This document shows positions 26,001 through 38,208 of a stretch of 64,000 nt of DNA, one piece after another. Source of the stretch: Eudromia elegans. Its lineage: Eukaryota > Chordata > Aves > Tinamiformes > Tinamidae. The position numbers and the translations under genes are program-made. The notes beneath the pieces were generated by a model. The model had not been told where the DNA came from, made no database searches, and was given only the letters and a program-made list of their open reading frames with translations. The stretch covers positions 124,001 through 188,000 of the forward strand of contig PTEX01000302.1 in assembly GCA_003342815.1 (NCBI GenBank). The letters run 5' to 3'. Numbering within the stretch: position 1 is the first letter of the stretch; each line of letters begins with the position of its first letter.

Positions 26001-26999
26001 TCAGTTTCTGTTCATGACCTCGACTGATTAAAAAGTAAAAATACCTCTTAGTAGAGAGTCTAGCTAGATTGTGGTCCCTATATGTATCTTAGATATTAAT
26101 TTGCTTTCTGAATACTTTTGCCTAGTGTCTGCTAGATGTTTAAGAAATACTGTAGTTTTATCCTGGAGGCAACCACACTTTATCTGTAAGTCATTCTCTG
26201 AGTGTATTTCTTAATGAAGAACACTTTCAGTATCTTGACTTAAAAGGTCCTAATCACCTTTAGAAGCTATTTTCTTTTGCAAAATCAATTGTTTGAATCT
26301 GAGGAAATCTTTATATAAATATCTGGAAGTGAAGAGAATTGTGCACAGTAATATCAGTTATATATATATAGGTATCTTTATTAAATTTCAGAATTCCTGA
26401 TCTGCTTTTCATCCGATACTATTTAGAACTAGGATACATCACCTGATGTGACTTAATGTGACTAAACCAACATCCTTGCAATGGTACCAAAAAGAACTAG
26501 TCTGTCATTTCTGACAACTTTAAACTTACTTTCGAAGGCAGCCATCTGAGGAGTGATCACTTCTATATGTGACTTTGATGGATAATGTCCTTTTTGAAAC
26601 AAGATTGTCACACAACTTAGTGCAGTGACAGTTAAGAAGGGGTGTAGGTGGCAATTACAATTGGTTTGGGCTGAAGGTTTGTTAGTGATACAACAAGAGT
26701 ACTGCGAATCATCTGTTTCTTCTCCAGAGGAAGAAGGTGACTTCAGGTATCTTTCTTATGAGTACTGAGCAAAAGTGGGATTTGAGAATTTTGTTGGTGA
26801 ACTGAGTTTCCTTTTAAAGGTGGTCTGTGGAGCAGATAGAGAATGGTAAATATGAAGGTAAGTGAATATCATAGGAAACAGTGGAACTATAGTACTGTGT
26901 TATTGTACCCAGCAGACTTAGAAACGTCAGGATAATGCAGTGGGCATATTTCTTACGTGTAGATTTTTAAAATAAAAAATCAGCAGCCTTGTTCAGATG
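23081..26999. other. Non-coding DNA, no gene seen
   Basis: Open frames here stay below 100 codons and none has recognisable domains. Apart from the duplicated poly-A unit at 24.3 kb and a short TA run near 26.36 kb, I see no repeats. Ordinary intergenic or intronic sequence. Confidence 0.7.
24316..24400. repeat. Duplicated unit ending in poly-A (39-bp offset)
   Basis: CTTAATAAAAGG at 24,316 and again at 24,355 is followed each time by TT and an A-run (12 A at 24,330-24,341; 21 A at 24,369-24,389) and then AGAG. The second copy continues into a GA-rich tract. AATAAA before an A-run recalls a polyadenylated retroposon, but the repeated unit is too short to identify a source, so local duplication and slippage is the simpler reading. 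Confidence 0.75.
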
Positions 27000-27560
27000 A
27001 CTTTTAAATGAATCTATAAGCCTTGATACATTCCCTGCCAAGGCGCAATATCTGGGGCTCATCGTTATTAAGGTTTCAACAACGTTTGTATTAACAAGTC
27101 ACCTTTGTATCGTAAAAAGGCAGAGGGTTGATAGGCATTAAAAAAACAGCTGCATCATAGCAAGCAGCCAAGAGCACAATGGGTGTCAATAGGAGGTAAA
27201 ACTACTCCCGCTGAGACAAGTGAAGAAGAAAAATGAAACAGGAGGATTTGTTCCAGCAGCCCTGTCTAATTGTTTATTCCCTTCTCATTCCATCCTAGTC
27301 ACGCGGGGGCTACAGCTTCTGTCATGTAAAAAACAAAAAAACAAAGCTCGGGCTGCTCAGGGTTTGTCTTCGTGTAAATTAGTGGAATGGGGGTGCTGGG
27401 GAGCTGTGGGCAGGGTGACGGCCTGTTACCTTTCCCTGATTAGTTACAAGGCATTCACTTGAGATAAGTGCTGTGGGAGGGTGTGACCTCATAAGTGGCT
27501 CCTACCAACACTAATAGTCTACTTCAGAGAGGAGATTAGGTTCCACTAATGGTGTCACAG
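27000..27560. promoter_or_regulatory. Candidate conserved non-coding element
   Basis: A block of complex sequence with a run of short motifs such as TTATTAAGGTTTCAAC, GCTGCATCATAGC and GTCTAATTGTTTATTCC, without simple repeats. It is more balanced in base composition than its flanks. It has no sustained open frame with splice sites. Its texture is that of an enhancer-like element, but conservation must be tested by alignment. Confidence 0.3.
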
Positions 27561-30500
27561 CATGAAATAAGATGTAACATATTAACTGGGGGAGAGGGAA
27601 CAGGAGGTGGGAGAGAACTGCAGGAAAAAAAACTTGGAAAGGAAACAGCAACTTAAAGGTACCCACTGATACTGTGGGAAATCTGCAGATCTAAACAGTT
27701 TTTGCAGGCTTCTTGTGGGTGAAAGGATATTTTAATACAATATGGGTGCTAGCTTTCCTTCACTGGAAGGAATGCTAGTGAGACCCAGGAGTTCGGCTGT
27801 CCAGAGTATGTCTGTCCAAGTGCGAGAAAACTCATGCACACCTCTGTGTCATAATAACTAATAAAAGCCTGGTGACTTGTCTCCAGAAGATGTATCTGTC
27901 TTGAGGAAGTAGCAGTGCAGGTTTGCTGCTGATTTGGGGAAGATGTAGAGTGATCTGCTGCCTCAGCTGTTGATATTCTGGGGAAGGATGAAAAGTAGAA
28001 ATGCGAAACTGGTATCTGCCTCCTCCTCCCACATTCATACAAAACTGCATAGTGACAAATAATTTGATCAGATGGCAAATAGATTTTTTTAAAAGAGCAC
28101 CAAAACAGGATTTGGAGGTTTTAAGACACAGTAGGTGATCTAAATGCATCCCATGACAATATGTACCTGCTGAAAACATTCATCTCTTCATAGAGGTTGC
28201 AACTTTGGTTGTTTTTGGTATAATGGAAAGATAGAATGTAGCCTATTTGGAGATGCTACTAGTCAGCCAGGCTCCNAAGTCCAGAGAAGAGTCAACTGTA
28301 TTTGTCAGATTTTCATTAGGAAAATGTCTTCTCCTGCAGGATGGTGTAGGTGGTTACTTCCAGCTTGATTGAAGACTCTGTGGTTGTCTGCAGCTAGTAC
28401 TGTTGAGAAGCAGGGTGCACTTAACTGTGGATTTGATTGTCACTAATGGAACATAGGGCAAGATTCAGAAAGGAGAGGTGCCTAAATCTCCCTAAAATTT
28501 CACCTGATTTAGTTATTCAGTATCCCCTATTTCCTGAGGAGTCTCTTGTAAAACCATAGCTTTACTAAGTGCTTTACAGCAGCTTAAGTACCTTTACTAA
28601 GAGGTCCAGTTGCACATACCCAGAATGGCTGCCATCTTGTCTGAGATGTGTATTGTATTGTGTCTGATGCCCAGACTTGTTGGGATTCACAGATCTGGCA
28701 GCCACAGGCCTAAAGCTACATGTTGGTAGGTGTACTCAGAGAAAGACTGAAATAAATATAGAGCTTCAGTTCATTTTTTCTCACAAATAGTGACACAAAT
28801 AGTCATCTCACATTGTGTGAGCAAGGAGAATACTCTGAGCTCAGTGATGCAAAGTCCTTTGGGAGCAGAGAGTTTTAGATTTGGAGAGTGGCACTTTCAG
28901 CTGGCTTTCTCTTGGTAGATTTTTGGCAATGGGTGAGGATGCTTCTCNAAGTTCTCTGCTGACTTGAACAGAGATGTTTTGTGTTCTAAAGGCAGTGAAT
29001 TTGGTCATCNCCACACTTACTGTACTGATATTTGTATACCAGCTTTCTTGACAAGGTACCACCGCATAGTTAGATGGAGACTAGGAATGGGNATCTTGGT
29101 TGTCTGATTTGCTGAATGGCCTTGAGTAGCATATTAGGCCCTGTGGTTCACTGCCTCCTTTATTAAATTGTAATACACAATTTTATATGAGACATATCAA
29201 TTTGCATTTTGTCATAGGAATTATGCCATAAACATTTGCCACATTTTCTGCATCATCATTTTCAGTCTCAGGAAGGTATTGCAGGAGCTGCATGGGGAAG
29301 ACTACATCTGCTTCTACTGATATAGTAGATTTTTGCCATGTTAGGGGACTGGGAAACTTGCTCTTGTTTACTTATTTTGTGGTCATCTAATTTCCTTCTT
29401 GGCAATGCTATTAAANAAGTGAATAGACAAAACGGAAGATATTTGCTGTTCTGACTCCTGTGCCAAATGGAGATGTTCTCAATCAAACTTGCGAACTTCA
29501 CATATTTCTATAATTGTACACCAAATTCATGAAGTAACAGGATTAGAACATCATTCCTGCAGAGTACAAGACCCTTCTTTATTGAAACTCCATTCACTAT
29601 ATCTGCTGCAGGTTAAGAACTGATCATTGCTCCCAAGACTATTTGAAACACTCTGGACACTGACCTCGGTTGTTACCACCCTCATTTCCCAATATGCTAC
29701 AGATTTGTACTTACAATCTCTCTGGGAGTTCTTGAAGCTGCAGGAGGCTGGATGTGACATTGGCTCTGATCCCAGTGCCCTCACACATGACCCCAATCAG
29801 CTTCACTACAATTCTCATGATACCTACGGGGTTTCCAGATGGAAAGAAAAAATAAATGCTATCAGCGCAGTCCAAATGAAAAAAAAAAAAACCCTTTTTT
29901 TTCTTTTTTCTTTACCCTAGACAGTTGGATGCTTAAATGGTTATTAATTTACCATTTTGAATTACTGTATCTTATTTTGTTAGAGCAAGGAAAGTATATC
30001 AGGCTTACTTTGATTGTCAGTTTCTTTTTTTTTTTCCTTTTAAATGGAAAATAATGCTCATCTTTTATTATTAATGCAACTTAAGTTTCTCAGCAGACTA
30101 AAAGTTTATGATATGGAAGGAATTGGTCATTAAATCTATGAGTAAACTATGCCTACTAGTAAATATTTGTTTCAACTAAGCTAAAGTGACACTTGTAGTT
30201 ATAAGTGACTCCAAGTCTCAAGTCAAGTAACAGCGAATGATGTTTTCTCCCTAGAAAAAGCCACATGAGGTTATAGAGGCACCTTTTAAATGAAATAGGA
30301 AAGGATATTTCATATTTTTTTTAAACTGCACATAAAATCATCTACAATCATTAGCCGGTATCTTCATCTTATGAAAACATTTGAATTTCTGCATTTATAA
30401 AAAGAATTTTCCCTTGTCTTTCCCCTCACAGAATATCTCACTTCTGTAGTATCTTATTAAAATATTGCCTTAATATTGAAGAGGTTGGAGTAGTCTAGTA

Positions 30501-33150
30501 GTAGTGTCACTAGTATAACTTAACAGGAATAAGTGAGCAGAGTGGCAATGCACACCACCTCTTCAAAAAGGCAACTTTATTAAATGGCAAACAGGGAAAT
30601 TTGGATAGTGATGTAGTATTACACTGATTTCCCCTGGATCTGAGCCTTCTGCATTTTAATGGAATATAAAATTCACCCTTGTGCAGAAAATCAACAAAAG
30701 GCCATTTGGGGCAAAACAGCATCATATACCAGGACAGGTTCTCATGAGCACAGTCCCATCCTTCACATGACAGGAACTCTTTGAGGAATCATCAGGGTGT
30801 CTTTTCTCCTTGCCAGTTCAGTCCTTACCTTGTCTGCTGGAATTACCAAGAATGCCTTGAATTAGTAGCAGTTGTGACAAATGTGCCTTGTAAATGTACC
30901 AACAGCACCTTCAGAGCAAACTTGTTTTATAGATAGCAGTTAAAATGAATATTTAATCTGTCATCACACAGATCATGGCTAGCTGAGCACAATACAGCTG
31001 TATTAATCATCTCAATATCATGATGCAACTAACTAACTAACTCAAAACTCAAGCTGATGCGGCTTCCCTGAAAGTTATGTAGTTGCAATCTCACTAACCT
31101 CTTACCAGCCATTTTGTTACCTCCTTTCCGACTAGTAAATGGTAAATGTTGTGGACACAAAGAGAGAGTCTCTGCAGGATACAAATGATATAGGGCGCTG
31201 GTGAAGACTGATTCACCACATAAAAGTTGCATTAAAGATAACTGGTTTTGAAGCTGTTAACAAATCAGAGCAGCTCAGTGATTACTCCGCTTGTTGTGTG
31301 CAGTTTTGGTAGGATAAACAAATAAAGAGAATGGGCAGCAATTTGAAATTGGATGCTTAGAAAGCAGGTGCTTGTCTGCCCTGGCACAACCCAGCATCTT
31401 TAGATGGAAGTGGGCATTCACTTCTACTAAGTGAATACCTATTTGTTATGTATGCCTATTTGCAAGAGAACTTAATGTTTGGGTCTGTTTTTTCATTAGA
31501 AGAGTCTCTGCTGAGGGAATCTATTTGATTATATGAATTTTCAACAGTATTCCAATTTTGCAGTTGTAGCTATGCCATAGTGTATGCCAGCTGGGCAGTT
31601 TACTGAGTGGTCAGNGCTTGAATTCACACATCGCTGTCCACATATGGTATTTGTGCATACAAGTTCTTCTGTTAAGTAAGACCAAAATATAAAAGTTTCT
31701 AGATTAAGAGATTGTTCGTATTCCTTCCATCCTTAGACCAGTGGCTTGTGAAATAAGCAATGTGCTGAAGACAGAAAACTCTCATCATCTCACTTTTTAA
31801 TAACCACCAGATATTTTTACTGCCAGACACATGCTGTGCTTTTGATGTCATTTATATGACATACAAGGTCCAGTGAGCTCTGTATTCTTTAGAGATATTC
31901 TTGAGGGTAGACTTCTGTGCCTACTTTCCATGTAAGAATGGTTTCCCCAACTGCAACTTACCACATTGCATATTCTTGCAAACCTTTCACTTTTGGTCAC
32001 TTTTTATCTGTTTGTGAAGTAGACATGTTAAAGTGACCAAAAAGAGGCAACAAGTAAAGGAAATGAACTGTTAAAAACAGATTATATTTCAAGTGTGGGG
32101 NTTTTTGTTTGTGGGTTTTTTTGNTTTTTTTTTTTTTTTTTTNTTTTAAGAAAAAAAAAAAAGGTAAATCAGCCTTTTCAAAATGTTGTAACCCTTGATA
32201 GCTCTGCAGGGGGTGTCAACAGTGCTACCACTTAACTGTATTATAGTTATATGGTTCATGTCAAACACTTTGCAAGCTGTCCTAGCCTACTGTCCTAGCC
32301 AAAAACAGTTGCCCTGCCCCAGTGGTGGCAGTCCCAAAGAATGGGCAAAGGCTGTTCTACACAGCAGCCTGCTCAAGTGGGATCTGTCTGGAGCGGGATC
32401 ACTGCTGCTGAAATAAGCTATGCTCGTACAGAATGTACCCCGGGCACTTTCACGCTTGTGCAATAGAGATGAGCTTTAGCATGTTAAGATCTCACTGAAG
32501 GAACTTCCATGGAGTGTTAGAGTGAAACACTAGATACAGTTCTTGGGCATCTGCAAAAGCCACAGAATCCAGACTCGTGTTGTGTCCAGGAAGCTAGAAT
32601 TCAATCCACCAGCAGCTCATGCCCTGGCTTCCCTATGCTACGCAGCCATCTGCTCCGGGATCCAGAATCTCCATGACTTGGAGCAGCTGATCTCAGCACA
32701 GTACCAGGATTGGCAAAGTTTGTGTCCTGCTATGACTACATAGCTTTAATAATTTCCCAACACACAAGGTATAATATACCAGTGATATATTCAGAATTTG
32801 TTCAGCCTTTTAAAATGCAATTAATAGTGAGGTAAGAATTAGGTGCATTTAAGCCTGCATGAGAATAGCCAAATGTTGAGTCTGTTCTTCCAAAGGTGAA
32901 GATCTGCTGTATACATCACAATACCATTCAATAGTGCACAGACAATAGTAATATAGCTTAGCCAGGCAACACTGCTGAGTCAACTGTGNGCTGCTAGGCC
33001 TTGCTTCCTTTCTCATGGCTCTCATGCCTTTGAAGTTAAGCTGCAGAGGCTCAGCTGTGCTCAGCGGGAGGGCTGAAGGTTTGAATATTCAGATTTCATC
33101 TCTGTTTGCAGAGTGGCCCTTTGAGATGTAGGAATTCTGTTACAATGTCC
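27561..33150. other. Non-coding DNA, no gene seen
   Basis: Ordinary AT-rich sequence. The longest frames (27,832-28,179 and 27,749-28,078, both on the minus strand, overlapping in different frames) have no recognisable features. A small AACT repeat lies at about 31,027-31,044. A T-run then A-run structure at 32.10-32.16 kb interrupts the end of the block. No mobile element was recognised. Confidence 0.65.
32102..32162. repeat. T-tract followed by A-tract (self-complementary), with ambiguous bases
   Basis: A T-rich run broken by G and by several N calls is followed, after AAG, by an A-run of 12. The two halves can pair as a hairpin. The cluster of N calls suggests the tract was hard to sequence, so its true length is uncertain. 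Confidence 0.75.
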
Positions 33151-33240
33151 GGTTTTGGGGGGAAGGGTTACTGAGGTAATTAATGTGTCTCAAGGAGCTT
33201 CAGCCTCTGTGCTCACCACAGCAGCCCTTTCCTCCTGCAG

Positions 33241-33278
33241 ATGCTAAAGGCCACGTGCAACCAGCAGCGAAAGATCAG
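33241..33278 (+). other. Exon-like 38-nt segment with strong splice signals
   Basis: The segment follows a long pyrimidine-rich acceptor ending CCTTTCCTCCTGCAG, with a branch-like CTCAC about 25 bases upstream, and ends at CAG|GTACCT, a fair donor. It is open in two frames; one begins ATG and reads MLKATCNQQRKIR. The pairing of a strong acceptor with a nearby donor is notable in an otherwise empty region. It is very short, no partner exons were found, and such pairs also occur by chance, so this could be a small exon of a non-coding RNA or nothing. Confidence 0.15.
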
Positions 33279-33970
33279 GTACCTCTAACAGACCTTTTCC
33301 ATGGCTCCTCTGGTTCTGATTCTGCAGCAGGCAGTATTTAGTCTTCTTAACTAGTCTTGGTTTAAAGTTCACGTCAGTGAACTGTTGCTCTCTGCAGCAG
33401 CTGACTCCCTTGAACATGAAGTCTGCTTGATTTTCACAAGGAAAAAAGGTGTGAAGTNGTAACGGAGATGTGGATTTCCTAAGCTCAAGGTGCTCCTTGT
33501 GTGTAATAGCCCAATTAAACAGTGCCCAGGTATGGGAAGCTGATGAGTTATCTGCCTCTGCCATCCTTTCACTAGAAACCCAGACAGGCAGAAAAGAACT
33601 GTTATGCTACACTTGAGTCTCCTAAAGGAGAAGCCTGGAAACTGCTATAATCCACAAGTCTGCTGCATGGCTCTGTGAGATGTGCAACTGTAGATAGGAC
33701 TAGGTTTGGGGCTGCTGCTCCTTAAAAAAGATGTGCTGTGTAGCATGTTATAGCAGAGTATGCAGTGGTAAATGAGTGCCTCACTGTCCTGTTTGCCTCT
33801 TGAAGTGCCCCTCTTTTCCAGTTACAAAAAAATTAGCAGCTTTCAAGCACTATCAGTGAGTGCAGATCTGCTGCATACAGCAGGCAGAGGAGAGGCAGGC
33901 TTACCAAGCTGCCAGGGGAGAATGGCGCTTGCTAGAGTTTAGCTGGGGTGGTCTGAATAATTTGAGGGTG

Positions 33971-34031
33971 CATGCTGGGTGTTTAAGGCATAATATGCTA
34001 CTTATATGAGCTCATGCTAGGTGTTTAAAGC
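33971..34031. repeat. Small direct repeat (19 nt, 42-bp offset)
   Basis: CATGCTGGGTGTTTAAGGC (33,971-33,989) recurs as CATGCTAGGTGTTTAAAGC (34,013-34,031) with two mismatches. An old local duplication. Confidence 0.65.
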
Positions 34032-35694
34032 TGCCACCTTAGACTTCTCCTGTTGGAGTTGGTGGAAGATGATAAGCAAGTGAACAGACTTAGGCCAACT
34101 CATGATACACTTTTGGAAGCCTGTCCTCATGTAAATTGTGAGCTCTATCCATAAGGAAGTGCTGCACAGGACTGCATATAGCTACAGTGCTATAAAGANA
34201 CATTTAATGTATTTTCATAGAGTTGTGGGTATTTCCTTGTCTCTGTGCTTTTTCTATGGCTCCTATGCAAAATAACTAAGCAGCCTGAGGTAGAAGTCTC
34301 AGTATAGGTGTTATTTGCTGAAAGTTACAGTACTGTACCTTAGTCTCTGTATTGAACCAGGGCACCTGCTNTTAAAGTCAGCACATTTAAGTGAGATCCC
34401 ATTGATCTGCTGTTTGGGTTTCTTAATATTCATAAAAACACATTTCTTGAGGCAGCAGGGATATCAATGAAGGGAAGAACAACTAACATCCGCATCTTCT
34501 CCATGTGATTGCAGTATTTGCATCAAATACTTTATTATGAAGGCTGGAGAACAAGAAAAGCACATTCAGCGTCATATGTTATGGCACAGTCCCTCTCTGG
34601 TGGAGCAAACAATGGGACTATTATACAAGCTGACATATTTTTTGTTTCTAATATATTCTGCTGCTTTGTGTCTGTGTGTACTTAAATAGCAGGCACAGAT
34701 GTACTGTTTCCAAAGGTCTTTGACTTGTCATGAGAATACTGTCTTTACTAGTAAAATAAATTGATTGCTAGTGACAATGTTAACTATTATACAAAGAACA
34801 CAGCTCTGGTGGCCTTTGTTAGATTTTAAAGAAAAGGTGATTATTTCTTCCTTATGACAGTTTGAGAGGTTTGCCATGTGCATATGGAAAGATTTTACTC
34901 ATGAATATGCAGAGATATGGCAACAGGCTGGGTAGCAGAATCTGCAAATTGACCGTTGACTGTGATTGAATGAGGAGATGAAGAAAAGCATGAGACAAAC
35001 ACAAAATGTACAAAAGTGGCCTGGAAACTGGCTGTTAAAATATTGGATTATAAGAATATTATACAAAATCAGATTTCTCTGATTTTCTCTGGTGACATGA
35101 TACAGGAAAAACTGCCAGCTGGGAAGATGCACAGCACATCAGGTTCATGGTATGACCACCAAATTATTTAATAATATTTTTGCCTAGGGATTATTACTTT
35201 ATTCTATATTCTTTAAGCCTTCTGAACAGTGACATCAGGAAACTAACCTGGGTCATTTTGAGGCAATATACCTTTCTTACTAATAAGATTTGTTGCTNTT
35301 TTTCTGGGAAGCATTGCAGTTGTAGGGAAAAAAATCACAACCCATACAGGGAGTACAGCGTCTTGTAGAACAGAAAAATTAATGAAGGGTAAAGAAACAT
35401 ATGCAACATACATACTTGCTATATTAGAATGACTTTTCACAAGTTGTTTTTTTCTTTCTTTCTTTTGAAATGTAAAAAAACTACAAAGGGCCCATTTAGA
35501 GTAGAAATTGTACTAGAACCTTTACATTTGTGCAGGTTGTGCTCTGAAATGTATTCAAAGGTCCCTTTCTACAGATCTCATGTAAAAATAATTTGGGTTC
35601 TTTTCCAATCTAATTTAAACTGCTACAAATATTTTGTGTAATGAGATTGGAAACTATCCATTTGCTCCCCTTAGAAAATGCTCAGAGTTCTCCC

Positions 35695-35791
35695 TTGATT
35701 GCAGTTCAGATCATGCTGCTAAACACCAATTTAGAACACAAATCAGTCTGCTTGTTGATTGCAGTTGAATTCATGCTGCTAAATACCAGTT
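35695..35791. repeat. Two-copy tandem duplication (60-bp period)
   Basis: A 37-base block beginning TTGATTGCAGTT at 35,695 recurs at 35,755 with five mismatches; both copies contain the exact core CATGCTGCTAAA. The offset is exactly 60 bases, a multiple of three, so an open frame passes through both copies (35,641-35,826), but the frame has no recognised content. Confidence 0.75.
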
Positions 35792-37079
35792 CTCTGATCA
35801 CCAAGATGCTGCTCTACAGGCTATGACCTGGGTCTCCCAAAGCTGCTGTTGCATTATTTTCACATAGTTTGTGTTACTAAAATTAGATCTACCCTATCAA
35901 ATCATACTTAAGAATATGTGTTTACTTCATCACACAGCAAACCTGTCCTTTTTCATTCAAAAGGGTTTTAGTATTAGTGACAGCTATGCATTCTTTTAGC
36001 ACATGTGACTGCACTGATTTTAAATGATTACCTCTTGAGCAAATGTCTATGACATCATTAATGAATTTTGTTTCTTCTGCACATTTCAATCTAGAAAAAC
36101 ACACAAAAACTATTACCTTATTAGGGTATTTCATTGCTTATATATCTGGCACCAGTCACAGAGACTCCNACCTTCTGGAAAAAGCTTGATTTTAATGTTT
36201 TTGAAAGCAGGTTTATTTTTAATGCAAATAAGTTATCTAATTCACAGCCTGTCTTGTATCTTCGCTCTTCTCACTTCCCACTTCCATTTTGCTTTTAAAA
36301 CTTTGTGAGAATTTGATTGCATTTCATGGCCCATAGAGGTAGCCCCATGCATTTTAGAAGACTGGAGGATTGCTTCCTCCAGTTCCCTTCATCATCATCC
36401 GCTGCTTCTGGAAGTTTTCCAGCCTTCCTTAAGTGTTTCTCAACTTGGTTCTTTTCTGACTGCAGTCAGCCAGACATCTTCCCATGCTTTTGCCCTGTTC
36501 CAAATCTGACTTCGTATCTATGTCTACTACTGCTAACAGATGCTCTTAATCACATGAGTCAAAATCCTTTGGTTAAAGTAGCCCATTAAACCCAGTTAAT
36601 GCCTAATGCATCCTAAATAATAGCAATTAAAAAGGAGTATATATATATGACCAAATCAAGAAAGTAAAAAATCTCTGATNCATCTGCTGCTGCGCTGCTC
36701 TGCTGCTCAATAAACCTGCTTTACTCTTTATGCTTTTGAACTGGTAACAATTTATTATATAGAATATAAAAAGCATCTTACTGAAATCCCACAGAGACTT
36801 GGATGGGACAGAACCGAAACTGTATGAAGAATGGAACATGGTAGTAAAGGAGCATGAGACCAAGTTTGTGTTGTCATAGCACTTTCTGATCAGGGCTTAT
36901 GTGTCATTTAGTTGTATTAGTAATGAAAATATTCTCATAACGAAATAAGANAAAGCATAAAATCTTCATTCAAAAGTATTTAGCAGCTGCATATACTGCA
37001 TTAATATAAAGACTGATATACCTAGTCAGGGGTTCAGATTTCAAACCAGCAGGCCTAACAGCTTCTGAGATATAAGTAA

Positions 37080-37380
37080 ATGAAAATTCATGATTCTGTA
37101 TTGTGCCCAAGAGCCAACTTTACTGCTATTGCTATATAATTATTTATAGCTGCAAACTATCAAATGGAATTGCTTACCACCACCTTACTATGTGTGGTAA
37201 TTGATGTGAAGTGAGGCATTGTGCCCCCTGCTGACCCCAGCATACTGAAAGTCAGATGGATTATATCTAATTCAATTATGATTGATATTATCAAAATCTG
37301 TGAAGCACAACATGCTATAACAGGCTTTCTAAGTGTATCTATTGATCGTGTGTGAGGGTGTCTGTGCAAGTGCATGCACG
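37080..37380. promoter_or_regulatory. Candidate regulatory element with CTCF-like core
   Basis: Complex AT-rich sequence with several ATTA/AATT cores (for example CTAATTCAATTATGATTGATATTA near 37.27 kb, read in parts) around a CTCF-like motif at 37,219-37,236. The combination of homeodomain-type cores and an insulator-type motif suggests a regulatory element. No coding frame is visible. Confidence 0.25.
37219..37236 (-). promoter_or_regulatory. CTCF-like binding motif
   Basis: TTGTGCCCCCTGCTGACC matches the reverse-strand CTCF consensus (TAGCGCCCCCTGGTGGCC) at 14 of 18 positions, including the GCCCCCTG block and the following TG. The motif therefore points to the left. Binding is not shown by the motif alone. 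Confidence 0.4.
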
Positions 37381-38163
37381 GGTGTTTTCCAGGACTAGTG
37401 CCATCGAGCTGTCTCTAGGGAAAGAAGAGCAGTATTGCAAACAGTGTCCGTGTGTAAATATGTTATTTCTGATGGCTTAACTCATCCTCTTTGCCCCATA
37501 GGAATTGCCAGAACTTCTACCAGAAATGCCTAATTTCAATGGCTAAGAACCTTGTAACACCAAGAGAATTTGCCAGTGTGTTTGGTGGGGTTCAAAAGCC
37601 AAAGTATTAGGTGATCTGTACAGTTGTGATTCGAGTAGAACAAGTGCTACTGTGTTCCAGTTCTTGATTTTGCTACTGTTGGCACAGCAGTAGCTCTACT
37701 CTGTGCAAGCATCTAACCTTACATCCTGTCTCCTGCAGATATTTATTAAAAAAGAGCATAAGGTGGGGACAACCAAAGTGGAGCTTTCCTCATTGTATTC
37801 TCACCATTTCCAGCAATCTGGAGTTCAGAGACTGCTGTTTACATTTGCATATTTGTGTTTAATAGTCCTGGATGGACATTTTTGGCCTGAATTTTCTTCA
37901 GTGATCTTCTGAACCCAGACATAATTTTAATATCCAATTCTTGTATGGAAGTATTTTTCAATTAATTTAAAGCTAGGTAAAGAAATAATACTTTTAAATT
38001 TTATAAATTTGTCACCTAGTAATTTTACTAGTTAATTCTTATTTAATCTATTAGGAGAAATGTTAATTATTTATTCCTAGTTCACCTTTTCTATGTTAAG
38101 GAAAGTTTTTAAAGACCCTCTCAAATCATCCTTCACTGTTTCCTTTGCTAAGTAAAGGAATAC

Positions 38164-38208
<45 letters not shown>
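38164..38208. repeat. (CTAT)11 microsatellite
   Basis: A pure tetranucleotide run of about eleven CTAT units, uninterrupted. Likely polymorphic in length within the species. Confidence 0.95.

Noticed and set aside
37739-37762. 24-nt segment between a good acceptor (CTCCTGCAG) and an AAG|GTGGGG donor
   Set aside because: Too short and AT-rich, donor weak, no coding character; likely a chance pair.
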